Assembly (NCBI RefSeq): GCF_011170125.1 | Contig: NZ_BLLN01000005.1 | Location: 806,001-870,000 of the forward strand | DNA length: 64,000 nt | Reading direction: 5' to 3' | Origin: Streptomyces diastaticus subsp. diastaticus | GTDB lineage: Bacteria > Actinomycetota > Actinomycetes > Streptomycetales > Streptomycetaceae | Part shown: positions 25,091 to 34,142 of the stretch, piece after piece | How the letters are laid out: each line of letters begins with the position of its first letter | Position numbering within the stretch: position 1 is the stretch's first letter | The notes under the pieces: generated by a model | The model's database searches: none | Told to the model about the DNA's origin: nothing | The model's input: the letters and a program-made list of their open reading frames with translations, nothing else | Made by a program: the position numbers and the translations under genes

Positions 25091-25342
25091 GATCCGGAAC
25101 CCTAGGAACCGCTTGCGGTCGTTGGGAAGAGCCTCGACAGTTCCGGTACGTGTGCCGCCGCCGCGGACACCCTTCGTGTCCGCCGGGCAGGAGCGGCGCG
25201 GCACCCGGCCGGGTTCGCGGCGGCGGACCTGGAGAAGAATGGCACTGTGGAGACCGGGCGTGCCGCGCCCCGGCCGGGTGCCCGCGCGGTCTTCGCACCA
25301 GGGCCGACCGGGCCGCCGTACGCACAGAACCAGGACCGCTTC

Positions 25343-26185
25343 ATGGGCCGAGTCACCGAACGCCGCCGCGTCCTCCGCATCCGGGACGGTGCCGTCTCCG
25401 CGCGGGCGGACACCCTGGTCGCCGAGGAGCCCCTGGAGATCCGGCTGAACGGCAAGCCGCTGGCGGTCACCATGCGCACCCCGGGGGACGACTTCGCGCT
25501 CGCCGCCGGGTTCCTGGTCAGCGAGGGCGTCCTCGCCGACGCCGCCGAACTGGCCAACATCGTCTACTGCGCGGGCGCCACCGCCGACGGCTCCAACACG
25601 TACAACGTGGTGGACGTGCGGCTCGCCGACGGCGTGGCGGTGCCCGACATCTCGCTGGAGCGGAACGTCTACACCTCCTCCTCCTGCGGCCTGTGCGGCA
25701 AGGCCAGCCTGGACGCGGTCCGCACCAGCACCCGCCACCCGCTGACCGGTGCCGACGGCCTGCGCCTGACCCCCGCCCAGCTCTCCGCCCTCCCCGGCCG
25801 GCTCCGCGAGGCCCAGCAGGTCTTCGACCGCACCGGCGGGCTGCACGCGGCTGCGCTGTTCGCACCGGACGGCGAACTGGTCGACACCCGGGAGGACGTG
25901 GGGCGGCACAACGCCGTCGACAAGGTGGTGGGGCGGGCCCTCCAGCAGGGCCGGCTGCCGCTCTCCGACTCGGTGCTGATGGTGTCGGGCCGCGCCTCGT
26001 TCGAGCTGGTGCAGAAGGCGGTGATGGCGGGCATCCCGGTGCTGGCCGCCGTCTCCGCCCCGTCCTCCCTCGCCGTCGAACTGGCCCGGGAGAGCGGCAT
26101 GACCCTGGTCGGCTTCCTGCGCGGCTCCTCGATGAACGTGTACGCGGGCGAGGAGCGGATCGCGCTGCCGGTGGACGCCGGCTGA
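25343..26185 (+). CDS. fdhD: Formate dehydrogenase accessory sulfurtransferase FdhD
   Basis: 280 residues from ATG 25343 (AGGA upstream). I chose this over an in-frame ATG 96 bases earlier because homologues start at GRVTERRRVLRI. The sulfur-carrying pair Cys115/Cys118 (SSSCGLCGKAS) is intact, and REDVGRHNAVDKV, the molybdopterin-binding signature, follows. FdhD takes sulfur from a cysteine desulfurase and sulfurates the Mo-bis-MGD cofactor of formate dehydrogenase. It is divergent from the oxalate/formate carrier. No formate dehydrogenase gene lies in the window. Confidence 0.95.
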   Translation: MGRVTERRRVLRIRDGAVSARADTLVAEEPLEIRLNGKPLAVTMRTPGDDFALAAGFLVSEGVLADAAELANIVYCAGATADGSNTYNVVDVRLADGVAVPDISLERNVYTSSSCGLCGKASLDAVRTSTRHPLTGADGLRLTPAQLSALPGRLREAQQVFDRTGGLHAAALFAPDGELVDTREDVGRHNAVDKVVGRALQQGRLPLSDSVLMVSGRASFELVQKAVMAGIPVLAAVSAPSSLAVELARESGMTLVGFLRGSSMNVYAGEERIALPVDAG

Positions 26186-26204
26186 CCGGCCCGCCCGGCC
26201 GGTC
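26184..26204. terminator. Bidirectional terminator between convergent genes
   Basis: GACCGGCC / GGCCGGTC, 8-bp perfect stem with a 5-base loop. It fills the whole gap between the fdhD stop and the stop of the leftward transporter gene. Confidence 0.65.
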
Positions 26205-27218
26205 TCAGGCCGTACCCGGCCCCGCCACCGGCGCCGGCTCCCCCGCCGCCTCCGGGTCCCGGGCGCGGCGCCTGGCGATCACCGCGCAGACCATGAGCTG
26301 CATCTGGTGGAAGAGCATCAGCGGCAGCACCGCCAGCGAGGCGTGCGAGGCGAAGAGCACCGTGGCCATCGGCAGGCCCGCCGCGAGGGACTTCTTCGAG
26401 CCGGCGAACTGGAGGGCGATCCGGTCCGCCCGGCCGAAGCCCAGCCGCGGCGCCCCGTACCAGGTCAGCGCCAGCATCGCGGCGAGCAGGAGGGCCTCGG
26501 CGGCGAGCAGCGCGAGCAGCCGGGGCCAGGTCACCTGCTGCCAGATGCCCGCCACCACCCCCTGGCTGAAGGCGGTGTAGACGACCAGCAGGATCGAGCC
26601 GCGGTCGACGAGGCCGATGATCCGCCGGTGACGGGCGAGGAAGCCGCCGGTCCACCTGCGCAGCAGTTGCCCGGCGAGGAACGGGGCGAGGAGCTGGAGG
26701 GCGATCTTCAGCGCGGAGTCGGCCGAGAACCCGCCGCCGGAGGAGCCCAGCAGCACCACGGCGAGCAGCGGGGTCAGCACCATCCCGGCGAGCGAGGAGA
26801 AGGAACCGGCGCAGATGGCGGCCGGCACGTTGCCCCTGGCGATCGAGGTGAAGGCGATGGAGGACTGGATGGTGGAGGGGACCAGGCACAGGAAGAGGAA
26901 GCCGCCGTACAGCTCGGGGGTGAGCAGCCACGGCACCAGCCCCCGGGCGGCCAGCCCGAGCAGCGGGAAGAGGACGAAGGTGCAGGCGAGGACGGTGAGG
27001 TGGAGCCGCCAGTGGCGCACGCCGTCCATCGCCTCGCGGGTGGAGAGCTTCGCGCCGTAGAGGAAGAAGAGCAGCCCGACCACGACGGTGGAGGCGCCCG
27101 AGGCGGCCTCGGCCGCCACCCCGCGCGCCGGCAGCAGCGTGGCGAGGACGACCATCCCGAGCAGCGCCAGGATGTACGGATCGACGGGCGGCCTCAGCCG
27201 CCTGCGCGGGCCTGTCAC
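26205..27218 (-). CDS. Bile acid:sodium symporter (BASS/SBF-like) family transporter
   Basis: 337 residues from GTG 27218 with a CCGAGGAA ribosome site. Ten or so hydrophobic helices. The family patterns GLLFFLYGAKLSTREAMDGVRHWRLH, CLVPSTIQSSIAFTSIARGN and FAGSKKSLAAGLPMATVLF are present, the second containing the crossover-helix region. This SBF-like branch (YfeH-type) carries organic anions; its substrate is unknown. It is divergent from a LysR regulator, which most likely controls it. Confidence 0.9.
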   Translation of the reverse strand: MTGPRRRLRPPVDPYILALLGMVVLATLLPARGVAAEAASGASTVVVGLLFFLYGAKLSTREAMDGVRHWRLHLTVLACTFVLFPLLGLAARGLVPWLLTPELYGGFLFLCLVPSTIQSSIAFTSIARGNVPAAICAGSFSSLAGMVLTPLLAVVLLGSSGGGFSADSALKIALQLLAPFLAGQLLRRWTGGFLARHRRIIGLVDRGSILLVVYTAFSQGVVAGIWQQVTWPRLLALLAAEALLLAAMLALTWYGAPRLGFGRADRIALQFAGSKKSLAAGLPMATVLFASHASLAVLPLMLFHQMQLMVCAVIARRRARDPEAAGEPAPVAGPGTA

Positions 27219-27336
27219 GGTGTTCCTCGGTCGGGCCGGGTGCCGTCCTGCGGGCGGGCGGCACGAAAGGGCCGGTCACCGGCGTGGGAGCGCGGCGCCG
27301 GAGGGGCGCCTCCAGCATCTCCCGCCGGCCCGCGAT

Positions 27337-27347
27337 CGGGAATCCCG
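27337..27347. promoter_or_regulatory. Palindrome in the BASS-LysR intergenic region
   Basis: CGGGA-A-TCCCG, a perfect 5+1+5 palindrome, lies 37 bases before the LysR start and 119 bases from the transporter start. Position suits a LysR operator, though it is not the classic T-N11-A form. Confidence 0.35.
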
Positions 27348-27383
27348 TACACCGCTCTGACTGTCATCACGCCAGGCGATAAC

Positions 27384-28259
27384 ATGCGGCCCGTGTACGA
27401 CCCCACGCTGCTGCGCACCTTCCTCGCCGTGTCCCAGACGCTGAGCTTCACCCAGGCCGCCCGGCGGCTCGGGGTGCGCCAGTCCACCGTCAGCCAGCAC
27501 GTGCGGCGGCTGGAACAGCAGGTGGGCCGGGCGCTGTTCGTGCGGGACACCCACACGGTGGAGCTGACCGGCGACGGCGCGGCCATGCTCGGGTTCGCCC
27601 GCCGCATCCTCCAGGTGCAGGAGCAGGCGGCCGCCTACTTCGGCGGTGCGCCGCTGCGCGGGCGGCTGCGCTTCGGTGCCTCGGAGGACTTCGTGCTGAC
27701 CCGGCTGCCGGAGATCCTGGAGGCGTTCCGCCGCGACCATCCCGAGGTGGAACTGGAGCTGACCGTGGAACTCTCCGGGACGCTGCACGAGCGGCTGGCG
27801 GCGGGCAAGCTCGACCTGGTCCTCGCCAAGCGGCGCCCCGAGGACCCGCCTGCCCCGCTGGTCCGCCGCGACCGGCTGGTGTGGATCGGCGCCGACCGGC
27901 TGCGGCTCGATCCGGAGGACCCGGTGCCGCTCATCGTCTACCCGGTGCCCGGCATCTCGCGGGCCCGCGCACTGGACTCACTGGAGCGGCACGGCCGGCC
28001 ATGGCGGATCGCCTGCACCAGCGGCAGCCTCAACGGCCTGCTCGCCGCCGCCCGGGCGGGGCTCGGCGTGATGGCGCACGCCCGGGGGCTGATCCCGTCC
28101 GGCCTGGTCCGGATCCCCGAACGCGCCGGGCTCCCGGAGCTGGGCGAGGTGGAGTTCGTCCTCGCGTACGGCGAGCCACGCGGCGGGAGCGACCCGGCAC
28201 CCGCGCGGGCCCTGGGGCGGGCCCTCCTGGAGGGCGGCGACCGGCTGCGGGGGCCCTGA
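27384..28259 (+). CDS. LysR family transcriptional regulator
   Basis: 291 residues from ATG 27384. The winged helix-turn-helix is at residues 6-65 (LLRTFLAVSQTLSFTQAARRLGVRQSTVSQHVRRLEQQVG), a textbook LysR head. The periplasmic-binding-like effector domain follows (RLRFGASEDFVLTRLPEILEAFRRDHPEVELEL). It is divergent from the BASS transporter gene over a 165-base gap that contains a palindrome, so regulation of the transporter is likely. The effector is unknown. Confidence 0.93.
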   Translation: MRPVYDPTLLRTFLAVSQTLSFTQAARRLGVRQSTVSQHVRRLEQQVGRALFVRDTHTVELTGDGAAMLGFARRILQVQEQAAAYFGGAPLRGRLRFGASEDFVLTRLPEILEAFRRDHPEVELELTVELSGTLHERLAAGKLDLVLAKRRPEDPPAPLVRRDRLVWIGADRLRLDPEDPVPLIVYPVPGISRARALDSLERHGRPWRIACTSGSLNGLLAAARAGLGVMAHARGLIPSGLVRIPERAGLPELGEVEFVLAYGEPRGGSDPAPARALGRALLEGGDRLRGP

Positions 28260-28513
28260 GCATGTGAAGGCCCGCCGCCGAAGGCCGTTCCCGGTGACCG
28301 TCCTGCACAGATCCGGTGCAGATCGACCCGATTCCACTTACCGGTGGGTCAGGATTCTGTCCCGCCCTTCCCCGATGTGGCCGGGTCTCCCTGGCTGACC
28401 AGTGCGGATGCCGTGGGGGCCGGCCACGCGCCGCCTCTCCCGCCCGGGACGCGACTGGGGTAGCGTCACCGCGCTGTCAGGGCTTTCAGCAGGGCGTCCC
28501 CCAGGAGCAGCGC

Positions 28514-30340
28514 GTGCGCGAGTTCACCTCTCCCCCGTCGGCGTCGGCCCCGCCGGTGGGCGGTCTCGCCGACGTCGTCTTCGACCACGCCGACACCGGT
28601 CCGGACCGGGTGGCGCTGGCCCGCAAGGGTGCCGACGGCCGCTGGCGGGACGTGACGTCGGCGGGCTTCCGCGACGAGGTGCTGGCACTGGCCAAGGGGC
28701 TGCTGGCGGACGGCGTGCGTTTCGGCGACCGGGTGGCAGTGATGTGCCGTACCCGCTACGAGTGGACGCTCTTCGACTTCGCTCTGTGGACGGTCGGCGC
28801 CCAGGTGGTGCCGATCTACCCGACCTCCTCGGCCGAGCAGGTCGCGTGGATGCTGCACGACGCGCAGGTGTCGGCGGCGATGGTCGAGCACGAGGACCAC
28901 GCGATGACGATCGGTTCGGTGGTGGACCGCCTGCCCGGGCTGCGGCGGCTGTGGCAGCTGGACGCCGACGCGGTGACGGAGCTGGTCGAGGCGGGTGCGG
29001 AGGTCCCCGACGACACCGTCCACCGGCATCGCAGGGCCGTCACCCCCGACAGCACCGCGACCCTCATCTACACCTCGGGCACCACCGGCCGGCCCAAGGG
29101 CTGCGTCATCACCCACGCCAACCTGATGTTCGAGACGGACACCGCGATCAGCCGCTGGGAGCCGGTCTTCCACTCCCGTGCCGGCGAACAGGCCTCCACG
29201 CTGCTCTTCCTGCCGCTCGCGCACGTATTCGGCCGCATGGTGCAGGTCGCGGCGGTCCGCGGCCGGGTCAAGCTGGGCCACCAGCCGGAGCTGAACGCGG
29301 CGGCGCTCCTGCCGGACCTGGCCGCCTTCCGGCCGACCTTCGTGCTGGCCGTCCCGTACATCTTCGAGAAGGTCTTCCACTCCGCGCGGCGCAAGGCAGA
29401 ACGGGACGGGCGCTCGGGTCCGTTCGAGAAGTCGGTGGAGGTGGCCGTGCGGTACGCCGAGGCGGTGGAGGCGCGCGCCTTCGGCACCGGCCCCGGGCCC
29501 ACGGCGGGGCTCAGGATGCAGCACCAGCTCTACGACAAGCTGGTCTACTCCCGGGTCCGGGACGCCCTCGGCGGCCGGGTGCGGCACGCCATGTCGGGCG
29601 GCTCCGCGATGAACCGGCGGCTCGGGCTCTTCTTCGCCGGAGCCGGCATCACCGTCTACGAGGGGTACGGCCTGACCGAGTCGACCGCCGCGGCCACCGC
29701 CAACCCGCCGGAGCGCACCCGGTACGGCACGGTGGGCCTGCCGCTGCCGGGCACCACCGTGCACATCGCCGACGACGGGGAGGTCTGGCTCCACGGCGAC
29801 CACGTCTTCCGCGGCTACCTCAACGCCCCGCAGGCCACCCGTACGGCGCTGCGCGAGGGGTGGCTGGCCACCGGGGACCTCGGGCGGCTCGACGAGGACG
29901 GCTATCTGACGATCACCGGCCGCAAGAAGGAGATCCTCGTGACCTCCGGCGGCAAGAGCGTCTCGCCGGGACCGCTGGAGGAGCGGGTCCGCGACCACCC
30001 GCTGGTGGCCCAGTGCGTCGTCGTCGGCAACGACCGGCCGTACGTCGCGGCGCTGGTCACCCTGGACACGGAGGCGGTCAGCCACTGGCTGGCGATGCGC
30101 GGCAAGCCGGAGCTGACCCCGGCCGAGCTGGTCCGCGACCCGGACCTGGAGACGGAGGTGCGACGGGCCGTCATCGCCGCCAACACCCTCGTCTCGCAGG
30201 CCGAGTCGATCCGGACCTTCCGCATCCTGGGCCACCGGTTCACCGAGGAACGCGGGCTGCTCACCCCCTCGCTGAAGCTGAAGCGCAAGGCGATAGAGGA
30301 GTCCTACGCGGCGGAGCTGGAGGCGCTGTACCGCACCTGA
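28514..30340 (+). CDS. AMP-dependent long-chain fatty acid-CoA ligase (FadD15-type)
   Basis: 608 residues from GTG 28514, chosen for the AGGAG site 8 bases upstream and because the protein starts at a typical short head. Adenylation signatures are TATLIYTSGTTGRPKGC (P-loop, A3), YEGYGLTESTAAATANPP (A5), GWLATGDLGRLDEDGYL (A7) and ITGRKKEILVTSGGKSVSPGPLE (A8). The LPLAHVFGRM stretch marks the long-chain acyl-CoA synthetase group. One oddity: the A8 region has KSVSPGPLE where most relatives have KNVxPxxLE. It activates fatty acids with ATP and CoA in the cytosol or at the membrane face. Confidence 0.93.
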   Translation: MREFTSPPSASAPPVGGLADVVFDHADTGPDRVALARKGADGRWRDVTSAGFRDEVLALAKGLLADGVRFGDRVAVMCRTRYEWTLFDFALWTVGAQVVPIYPTSSAEQVAWMLHDAQVSAAMVEHEDHAMTIGSVVDRLPGLRRLWQLDADAVTELVEAGAEVPDDTVHRHRRAVTPDSTATLIYTSGTTGRPKGCVITHANLMFETDTAISRWEPVFHSRAGEQASTLLFLPLAHVFGRMVQVAAVRGRVKLGHQPELNAAALLPDLAAFRPTFVLAVPYIFEKVFHSARRKAERDGRSGPFEKSVEVAVRYAEAVEARAFGTGPGPTAGLRMQHQLYDKLVYSRVRDALGGRVRHAMSGGSAMNRRLGLFFAGAGITVYEGYGLTESTAAATANPPERTRYGTVGLPLPGTTVHIADDGEVWLHGDHVFRGYLNAPQATRTALREGWLATGDLGRLDEDGYLTITGRKKEILVTSGGKSVSPGPLEERVRDHPLVAQCVVVGNDRPYVAALVTLDTEAVSHWLAMRGKPELTPAELVRDPDLETEVRRAVIAANTLVSQAESIRTFRILGHRFTEERGLLTPSLKLKRKAIEESYAAELEALYRT

Positions 30341-30501
30341 CGCGGTGTCCGTACCCGTGCCCCGGCCGGGTTGCGAGGCCGGTGAAGCGGCCGGGCGGGG
30401 GAACTCTCGACGGCGTGCACGGGTCGGTGGGCGGGAATGCGAGCGGGCGGGTCATAGTTGACCATGGGAGTCCCCACCGACCACGTTAGGACCAATCGCT
30501 C

Positions 30502-31335
30502 GTGAGCAAGGTTCCCCCGATCATCCTGAACAACGGCGTCCAGATGCCCCAGCTCGGCTTCGGCGTGTGGCAGGTCCCGGACGACGAGGCGTTCACCGCA
30601 GTCGGCGCGGCCCTGGAGGCGGGCTACCGCTCCATCGACACCGCCGCCGCCTACGGGAACGAAGAGGGCACCGGCAAGGCGATCGCCCGCTCCGGCATCC
30701 CCCGTGAGGAACTCTTCGTCACCACCAAGCTGTGGAACAGCGACCACGGGTACGACGCCGCCCTGCGTGCCTTCGACACCTCGCTGGAGAAGCTGGGCCT
30801 GGACCACGTCGACCTCTACCTGATCCACTGGCCGCTGCCGGCCAAGGACACCGCCGTCGACACCTACAAGGCGCTGGAGAAGATCTACTCCGAGGGCCGG
30901 GCCCGCGCCGTCGGCGTCTCCAACTTCCTCCCGGAGCACCTGGAGCGGCTGATCGACGCGACCTCGGTGATCCCCGCGGTCAACCAGATCGAGCTCCACC
31001 CCCACCTCCAGCAGCGGGCCGCCCGTGAGTACCACGACGAGCAGGGCATCACCACCGAGGCGTGGTCCCCGCTCGGCCAGGGCAAGGGCCTGCTGGAGGT
31101 GCCCGCCGTCGTCGCCATCGCGCAGAAGCACAACGTCACCCCCGCGCAGGTGGTGCTGCGCTGGCACGTGCAACTGGGCAACGTCGCCATCCCGAAGTCC
31201 GTGACGCCGTCGCGGATCAAGGAGAACATCGACGTCTTCAGCTTCGAGCTGGACACCGAGGACATGGCGGCGATCCGCGCGCTCAACGAGGACCGCCGGC
31301 TGGGCCCGGACCCGGCCGAGTTCAACGAGGGCTGA
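30502..31335 (+). CDS. Aldo/keto reductase
   Basis: 277 residues from GTG 30502 with AGGA 12 bases upstream. The AKR tetrad is complete: Asp46, Tyr51, Lys76 and His109 (DTAAAYGNE, TTKLWN, LIHWPLP). The NADPH-loop IPKSVTPSRIKENIDVF is present near residue 233. It is of the AKR5 type (2,5-diketo-gluconate reductase-like), with a broad carbonyl range. It stands alone between terminators. Confidence 0.95.
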   Translation: MSKVPPIILNNGVQMPQLGFGVWQVPDDEAFTAVGAALEAGYRSIDTAAAYGNEEGTGKAIARSGIPREELFVTTKLWNSDHGYDAALRAFDTSLEKLGLDHVDLYLIHWPLPAKDTAVDTYKALEKIYSEGRARAVGVSNFLPEHLERLIDATSVIPAVNQIELHPHLQQRAAREYHDEQGITTEAWSPLGQGKGLLEVPAVVAIAQKHNVTPAQVVLRWHVQLGNVAIPKSVTPSRIKENIDVFSFELDTEDMAAIRALNEDRRLGPDPAEFNEG

Positions 31336-31355
31336 GCGCCCGGCCGCCCGCGCTC

Positions 31356-31391
31356 GGGTGCCCCGCGCCGCGGTCGCGGCGCGGGGCACCC
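31356..31391. terminator. Very strong bidirectional terminator
   Basis: A perfect 17-bp inverted repeat starting GGGTGCCCCGCG with only GT between arms, between the rightward aldo/keto reductase and the leftward methyltransferase (stop 31409). Confidence 0.85.
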
Positions 31392-31408
31392 GTGCCTACG
31401 GTCCCGGC

Positions 31409-32335
31409 TCACTTCTCGCGCACGGCCAGGTGGGCGGTCTGGGCGCTGAGCAGGAAGAGGTCGGGCCGGTGGTACAGCCCGGCGGGGTCCTCGGGGTCGA
31501 GCAGGCGGTCGGCGGTGGCGCGGTCCACCGCGTCCAGTTCGGCGTGCTCCAGCCTGCGCTGCCACTGGGACAGCAGGTGGGCGCGGGTCTCGTAGGTCAC
31601 CGGGGCGGGCAGGTCGAGCAGGAAGGTGCGGGTCGCGACGTGACGCAGCCCGGCGGCCTCCAGCAGGGCGGCCCAGTCCTCGGGCTCCTTGACGGTACCG
31701 GGGAGCGAGGTGCGCATCGTCTCGAACCACTCCTCCTGGGCGGCGTCGAGCCGGGTCTCGATACCGGGCCTTCCGAAGCCCAGTTCGCGCGGCAGGGTCC
31801 GCGGTCGCAGACCGCCCTCCAGCAGGACCAGGCCGCCGCCGGGGGCCAGGGCCCGGCCGAAGGCGGCGAGTCCGGCGCGCTGGTCGCCGACATGGTGCAG
31901 GGAGCGCCCGGCCCAGACCAGTGAGGCGGCTGGCAGCGCCTCGAGGCCGTCGGGGAGTTCGGCCCGGTGGGTGCGGAGCCGCCCTTCCAGCCCGGTGCGG
32001 TGCGCCCGGTCGGCGGCGCGCTCCAGCAGCTCCGCCTCGGCGTCGACGGCGTACACCTCGCGGTCCGGGAAGACCTCCGCGAGGAGGGCGGAGACCACGC
32101 CCGGTCCGCTGCCCGCGTCGATCACCGGTCCCGGCACACGGGCGCCTCGCTCGGCGGCCCAGTCGGCGATCTCCCGGTACAGGGGGAGGCTGACCTCGGC
32201 CTCCTGCTCCAGCACGGGCCCCATCACGGACCAGTCCAGGTCGCCGTGCCCGTGCTCCCCGTGCTCCCCGTGGTGTCTCCCGTGGCCGTCCGCGCCGTGC
32301 CCGGACCCGTTCCGCGACTCCTGCCGCTCACTCAT
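31409..32335 (-). CDS. Class I SAM-dependent methyltransferase with His-rich N-terminus
   Basis: 308 residues from ATG 32335. The first 33 residues are His/Gly-rich (HGADGHGRHHGEHGEHGHGD), about ten histidines in thirty residues. The Rossmann methyltransferase core begins near residue 70: motif I VIDAGSGPGVVSALL, VYAVDAEAELLERA, and the late motif LAPGGGLVLLEGG. The His-rich head resembles metal-binding tails of nickel or zinc proteins, which suggests metal sensing or storage. The methyl acceptor is unknown. Confidence 0.88.
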   Translation of the reverse strand: MSERQESRNGSGHGADGHGRHHGEHGEHGHGDLDWSVMGPVLEQEAEVSLPLYREIADWAAERGARVPGPVIDAGSGPGVVSALLAEVFPDREVYAVDAEAELLERAADRAHRTGLEGRLRTHRAELPDGLEALPAASLVWAGRSLHHVGDQRAGLAAFGRALAPGGGLVLLEGGLRPRTLPRELGFGRPGIETRLDAAQEEWFETMRTSLPGTVKEPEDWAALLEAAGLRHVATRTFLLDLPAPVTYETRAHLLSQWQRRLEHAELDAVDRATADRLLDPEDPAGLYHRPDLFLLSAQTAHLAVREK

Positions 32336-32441
32336 CTGCGCCGCCTTCCGCTCGCTCGGTGATGCCGTCCACCCTGGTACGGGGTGCGCGAGCGGGCCAG
32401 TCGTGTTGCCGTTCCGGCAAGCGGAGGCGGTGCGTGCGGGG

Positions 32442-33152
32442 TCAGGCGGCGCGGAAGGCCATCAGCCGGAAGACCGGTTCGGGGCGCGGGGTGTCCGGGT
32501 CGGGCAGGGCCGCGAGGCGCGCGGCGAGGGCGCTGCCGCCTTCGCGGTACATGTCGCCGGCACGGACCCGGCGGGCCAGTTCGGCGGGGGTGCGTCCCTG
32601 CCCGTGGCCCTGGAAGAGCGCCTCGCCGCAGGGGAAGAGGCCGTGCTCCTCGGCGAGGGCGGTGACGGTGGCGTGGGCGTCGGCGACCTGGTGCAGCCGG
32701 TAGGGGCCGACCAGGGTGTCGATGTCGCTGCCGACGTCGTGCGCGTCGGCCTTGTCCACGGTGGTGACGAAGACCCCGCCGGGGCGCAGTACCCGGGCCG
32801 CCTCGGCCACCACACCGGCCGCCTCGTCCAGCAGGTGGAGCAGCCAGACGGCGGAGACCGAGTCGAAGGCGGCGGGGGCGAAGGGCAGGCGGCGGCAGTC
32901 GGCGCGCAGCGCGTGGCCGGGCAGCCGGCCGGCGGCCACGGTGAGCATGCCGGGGGCCAGGTCGACGCCGACGACGCGGCGGCCGGGCTGCGCGATGCGC
33001 TCGCTGACCAGGCCGGTGCCGCAGGCGAGGTCCAGGTGGTCGCGGGCGGTGGCGGGCAGCAGGGCGTGGACCGCCTCGGCGGCGGCACGGGCGCGGGGGA
33101 CGCCGCCGCGGGTGGCGTCGTAGACGGCGGCTTCGCGTGTGTAGTCCAGCAC
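32442..33152 (-). CDS. Class I SAM-dependent methyltransferase
   Basis: 236 residues from GTG 33152, one base after the pterin dehydratase stop. Motif I HLDLACGTGLVSERIAQ, VVGVDLAPGMLTVA, ADCRRLPFAPAAFDSVSAVWLLHLLD and RVLRPGGVFVTTVD show a small-molecule methyltransferase of the UbiE/COQ5 group. A downstream segment GHGQGRTPAELARRVRAGDMY is conserved in actinobacterial relatives. Likely transcribed with the dehydratase. Acceptor unknown. Confidence 0.9.
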   Translation of the reverse strand: MLDYTREAAVYDATRGGVPRARAAAEAVHALLPATARDHLDLACGTGLVSERIAQPGRRVVGVDLAPGMLTVAAGRLPGHALRADCRRLPFAPAAFDSVSAVWLLHLLDEAAGVVAEAARVLRPGGVFVTTVDKADAHDVGSDIDTLVGPYRLHQVADAHATVTALAEEHGLFPCGEALFQGHGQGRTPAELARRVRAGDMYREGGSALAARLAALPDPDTPRPEPVFRLMAFRAA

Positions 33153-33153
33153 G

Positions 33154-33459
33154 TCAGTGCGCTCCGTGGGCCGGTGCCAGTTGCTCGATCCGGGCCGCGA
33201 GGTCCAGGTCGAGCGCGGTGATCGCGCCGTCGGCGCTGTGGGTGCGCACGGCGAGCCGCACCGTGTCGTAGCCGAGGGTCAGGTCGGAGTGGTGGTTCAG
33301 CTCGTCCTGGACCTGGGCGATGTGTGTGGTGAACGCGGCGGCGGCGAAGTGGGAGCCCAGCCGGTAGGCCCGGGTGATCCCGTCGTCCTCCAGGGCCCAG
33401 CCGGGGAGTTGGGCGAGCCGGTCCTCGATCTGCTGGTGCGGCAGAGGGTCGGCGGTCAT
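33154..33459 (-). CDS. 4a-hydroxytetrahydrobiopterin dehydratase (PCD/DCoH family)
   Basis: 101 residues from ATG 33459, the normal size. The signature NHHSDLTLGYDTVRLAVRTHSADGAIT contains the active-site His pair and the Tyr-x-x-Val strand. The enzyme dehydrates 4a-hydroxytetrahydropterins formed by aromatic amino acid hydroxylases. No hydroxylase is encoded nearby. The gene is coupled to the methyltransferase downstream. Confidence 0.95.
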   Translation of the reverse strand: MTADPLPHQQIEDRLAQLPGWALEDDGITRAYRLGSHFAAAAFTTHIAQVQDELNHHSDLTLGYDTVRLAVRTHSADGAITALDLDLAARIEQLAPAHGAH

Positions 33460-33573
33460 GACCTGCCTCCTTCGGTACGACTGCCGGTACGACTGCGGTC
33501 GGGGTCACCCTGCCACACCGGCGGCGCTCCCCGGCTGATGCGCGCCTCGGGTTCGCCCGGGCGCGCGAGGATC

Positions 33574-33610
33574 GGCCCCCGGTGCCGCCGGACGGCGGCG
33601 CCGGGGGGCC
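33574..33610 (-). terminator. Terminator after the YciI gene
   Basis: Arms from GGCCCCCGG... (33574-33590) and ...CCGGGGGGCC (33593-33610), with one wobble and one bulge, 8 bases beyond the stop at 33618. Confidence 0.7.
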
Positions 33611-33617
33611 GGGTGGG

Positions 33618-33923
33618 TCAGTCGGTGGCGAGGGCCTGGGCGAGGGGGCCGAGCACCGGCAGCCACTCGGCGACGTCGGTCCGGGCGACCAGGCCCTCGA
33701 CGCGGAACGGGTCCTTCTCGGTGAGGGCCAGCACCTCGTCCTTCGAACCGGCCCGGAACAGCAGCAGCGCACCGGCCGGCTCGTCGGCGCCGAACGGGCC
33801 GGAGACGAGGTTCACGCCCTGCTCGGAGAGGGTGCCGAGGTAGGCCCGGTGGGCCGGGCGGTGGGTGTCCCGGGCGGCGGCGGAGTCGTCGGCGTAGGTG
33901 TAGGTGACGGCGTAGATCGGCAC
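33618..33923 (-). CDS. YciI family protein
   Basis: 101 residues from GTG 33923 with AAGGA 7 bases upstream. The ferredoxin-like YCII fold is indicated by PIYAVTYTYADD, THRPAHRAYLGTLSEQG, LVSGPFGADEPAGALLLFRAGS and DPFRVEGLVARTDVAEW. The conserved His (RPAHRAYL) and Asp/Glu residues are those proposed for catalysis in the family. The function is mostly unknown; some members act as small dehalogenase- or epoxide-type enzymes. Divergent from the SRPBCC gene. Confidence 0.9.
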   Translation of the reverse strand: MPIYAVTYTYADDSAAARDTHRPAHRAYLGTLSEQGVNLVSGPFGADEPAGALLLFRAGSKDEVLALTEKDPFRVEGLVARTDVAEWLPVLGPLAQALATD

Positions 33924-34142
33924 GGAGGGTCCTTCGCGGTGCGGGTGCGGGCAGGGCGGTGCGCCGGGCCGCCGGGGCCCGGCCCCCGGATCGTACGGCG
34001 GGGGCTGCCGCAGGCGGTGGGCAGGTGGTGCGACCAGGGCCGGGTGCGGGAAGCGCCCGCCCGCCGTGGGCCGGAGGTCACCCTGTAGCGTGCCCGGCAC
34101 CCTCGCCCGGTCCCCGGGCCCCCACCCCGTCGAGGAGCAGCC

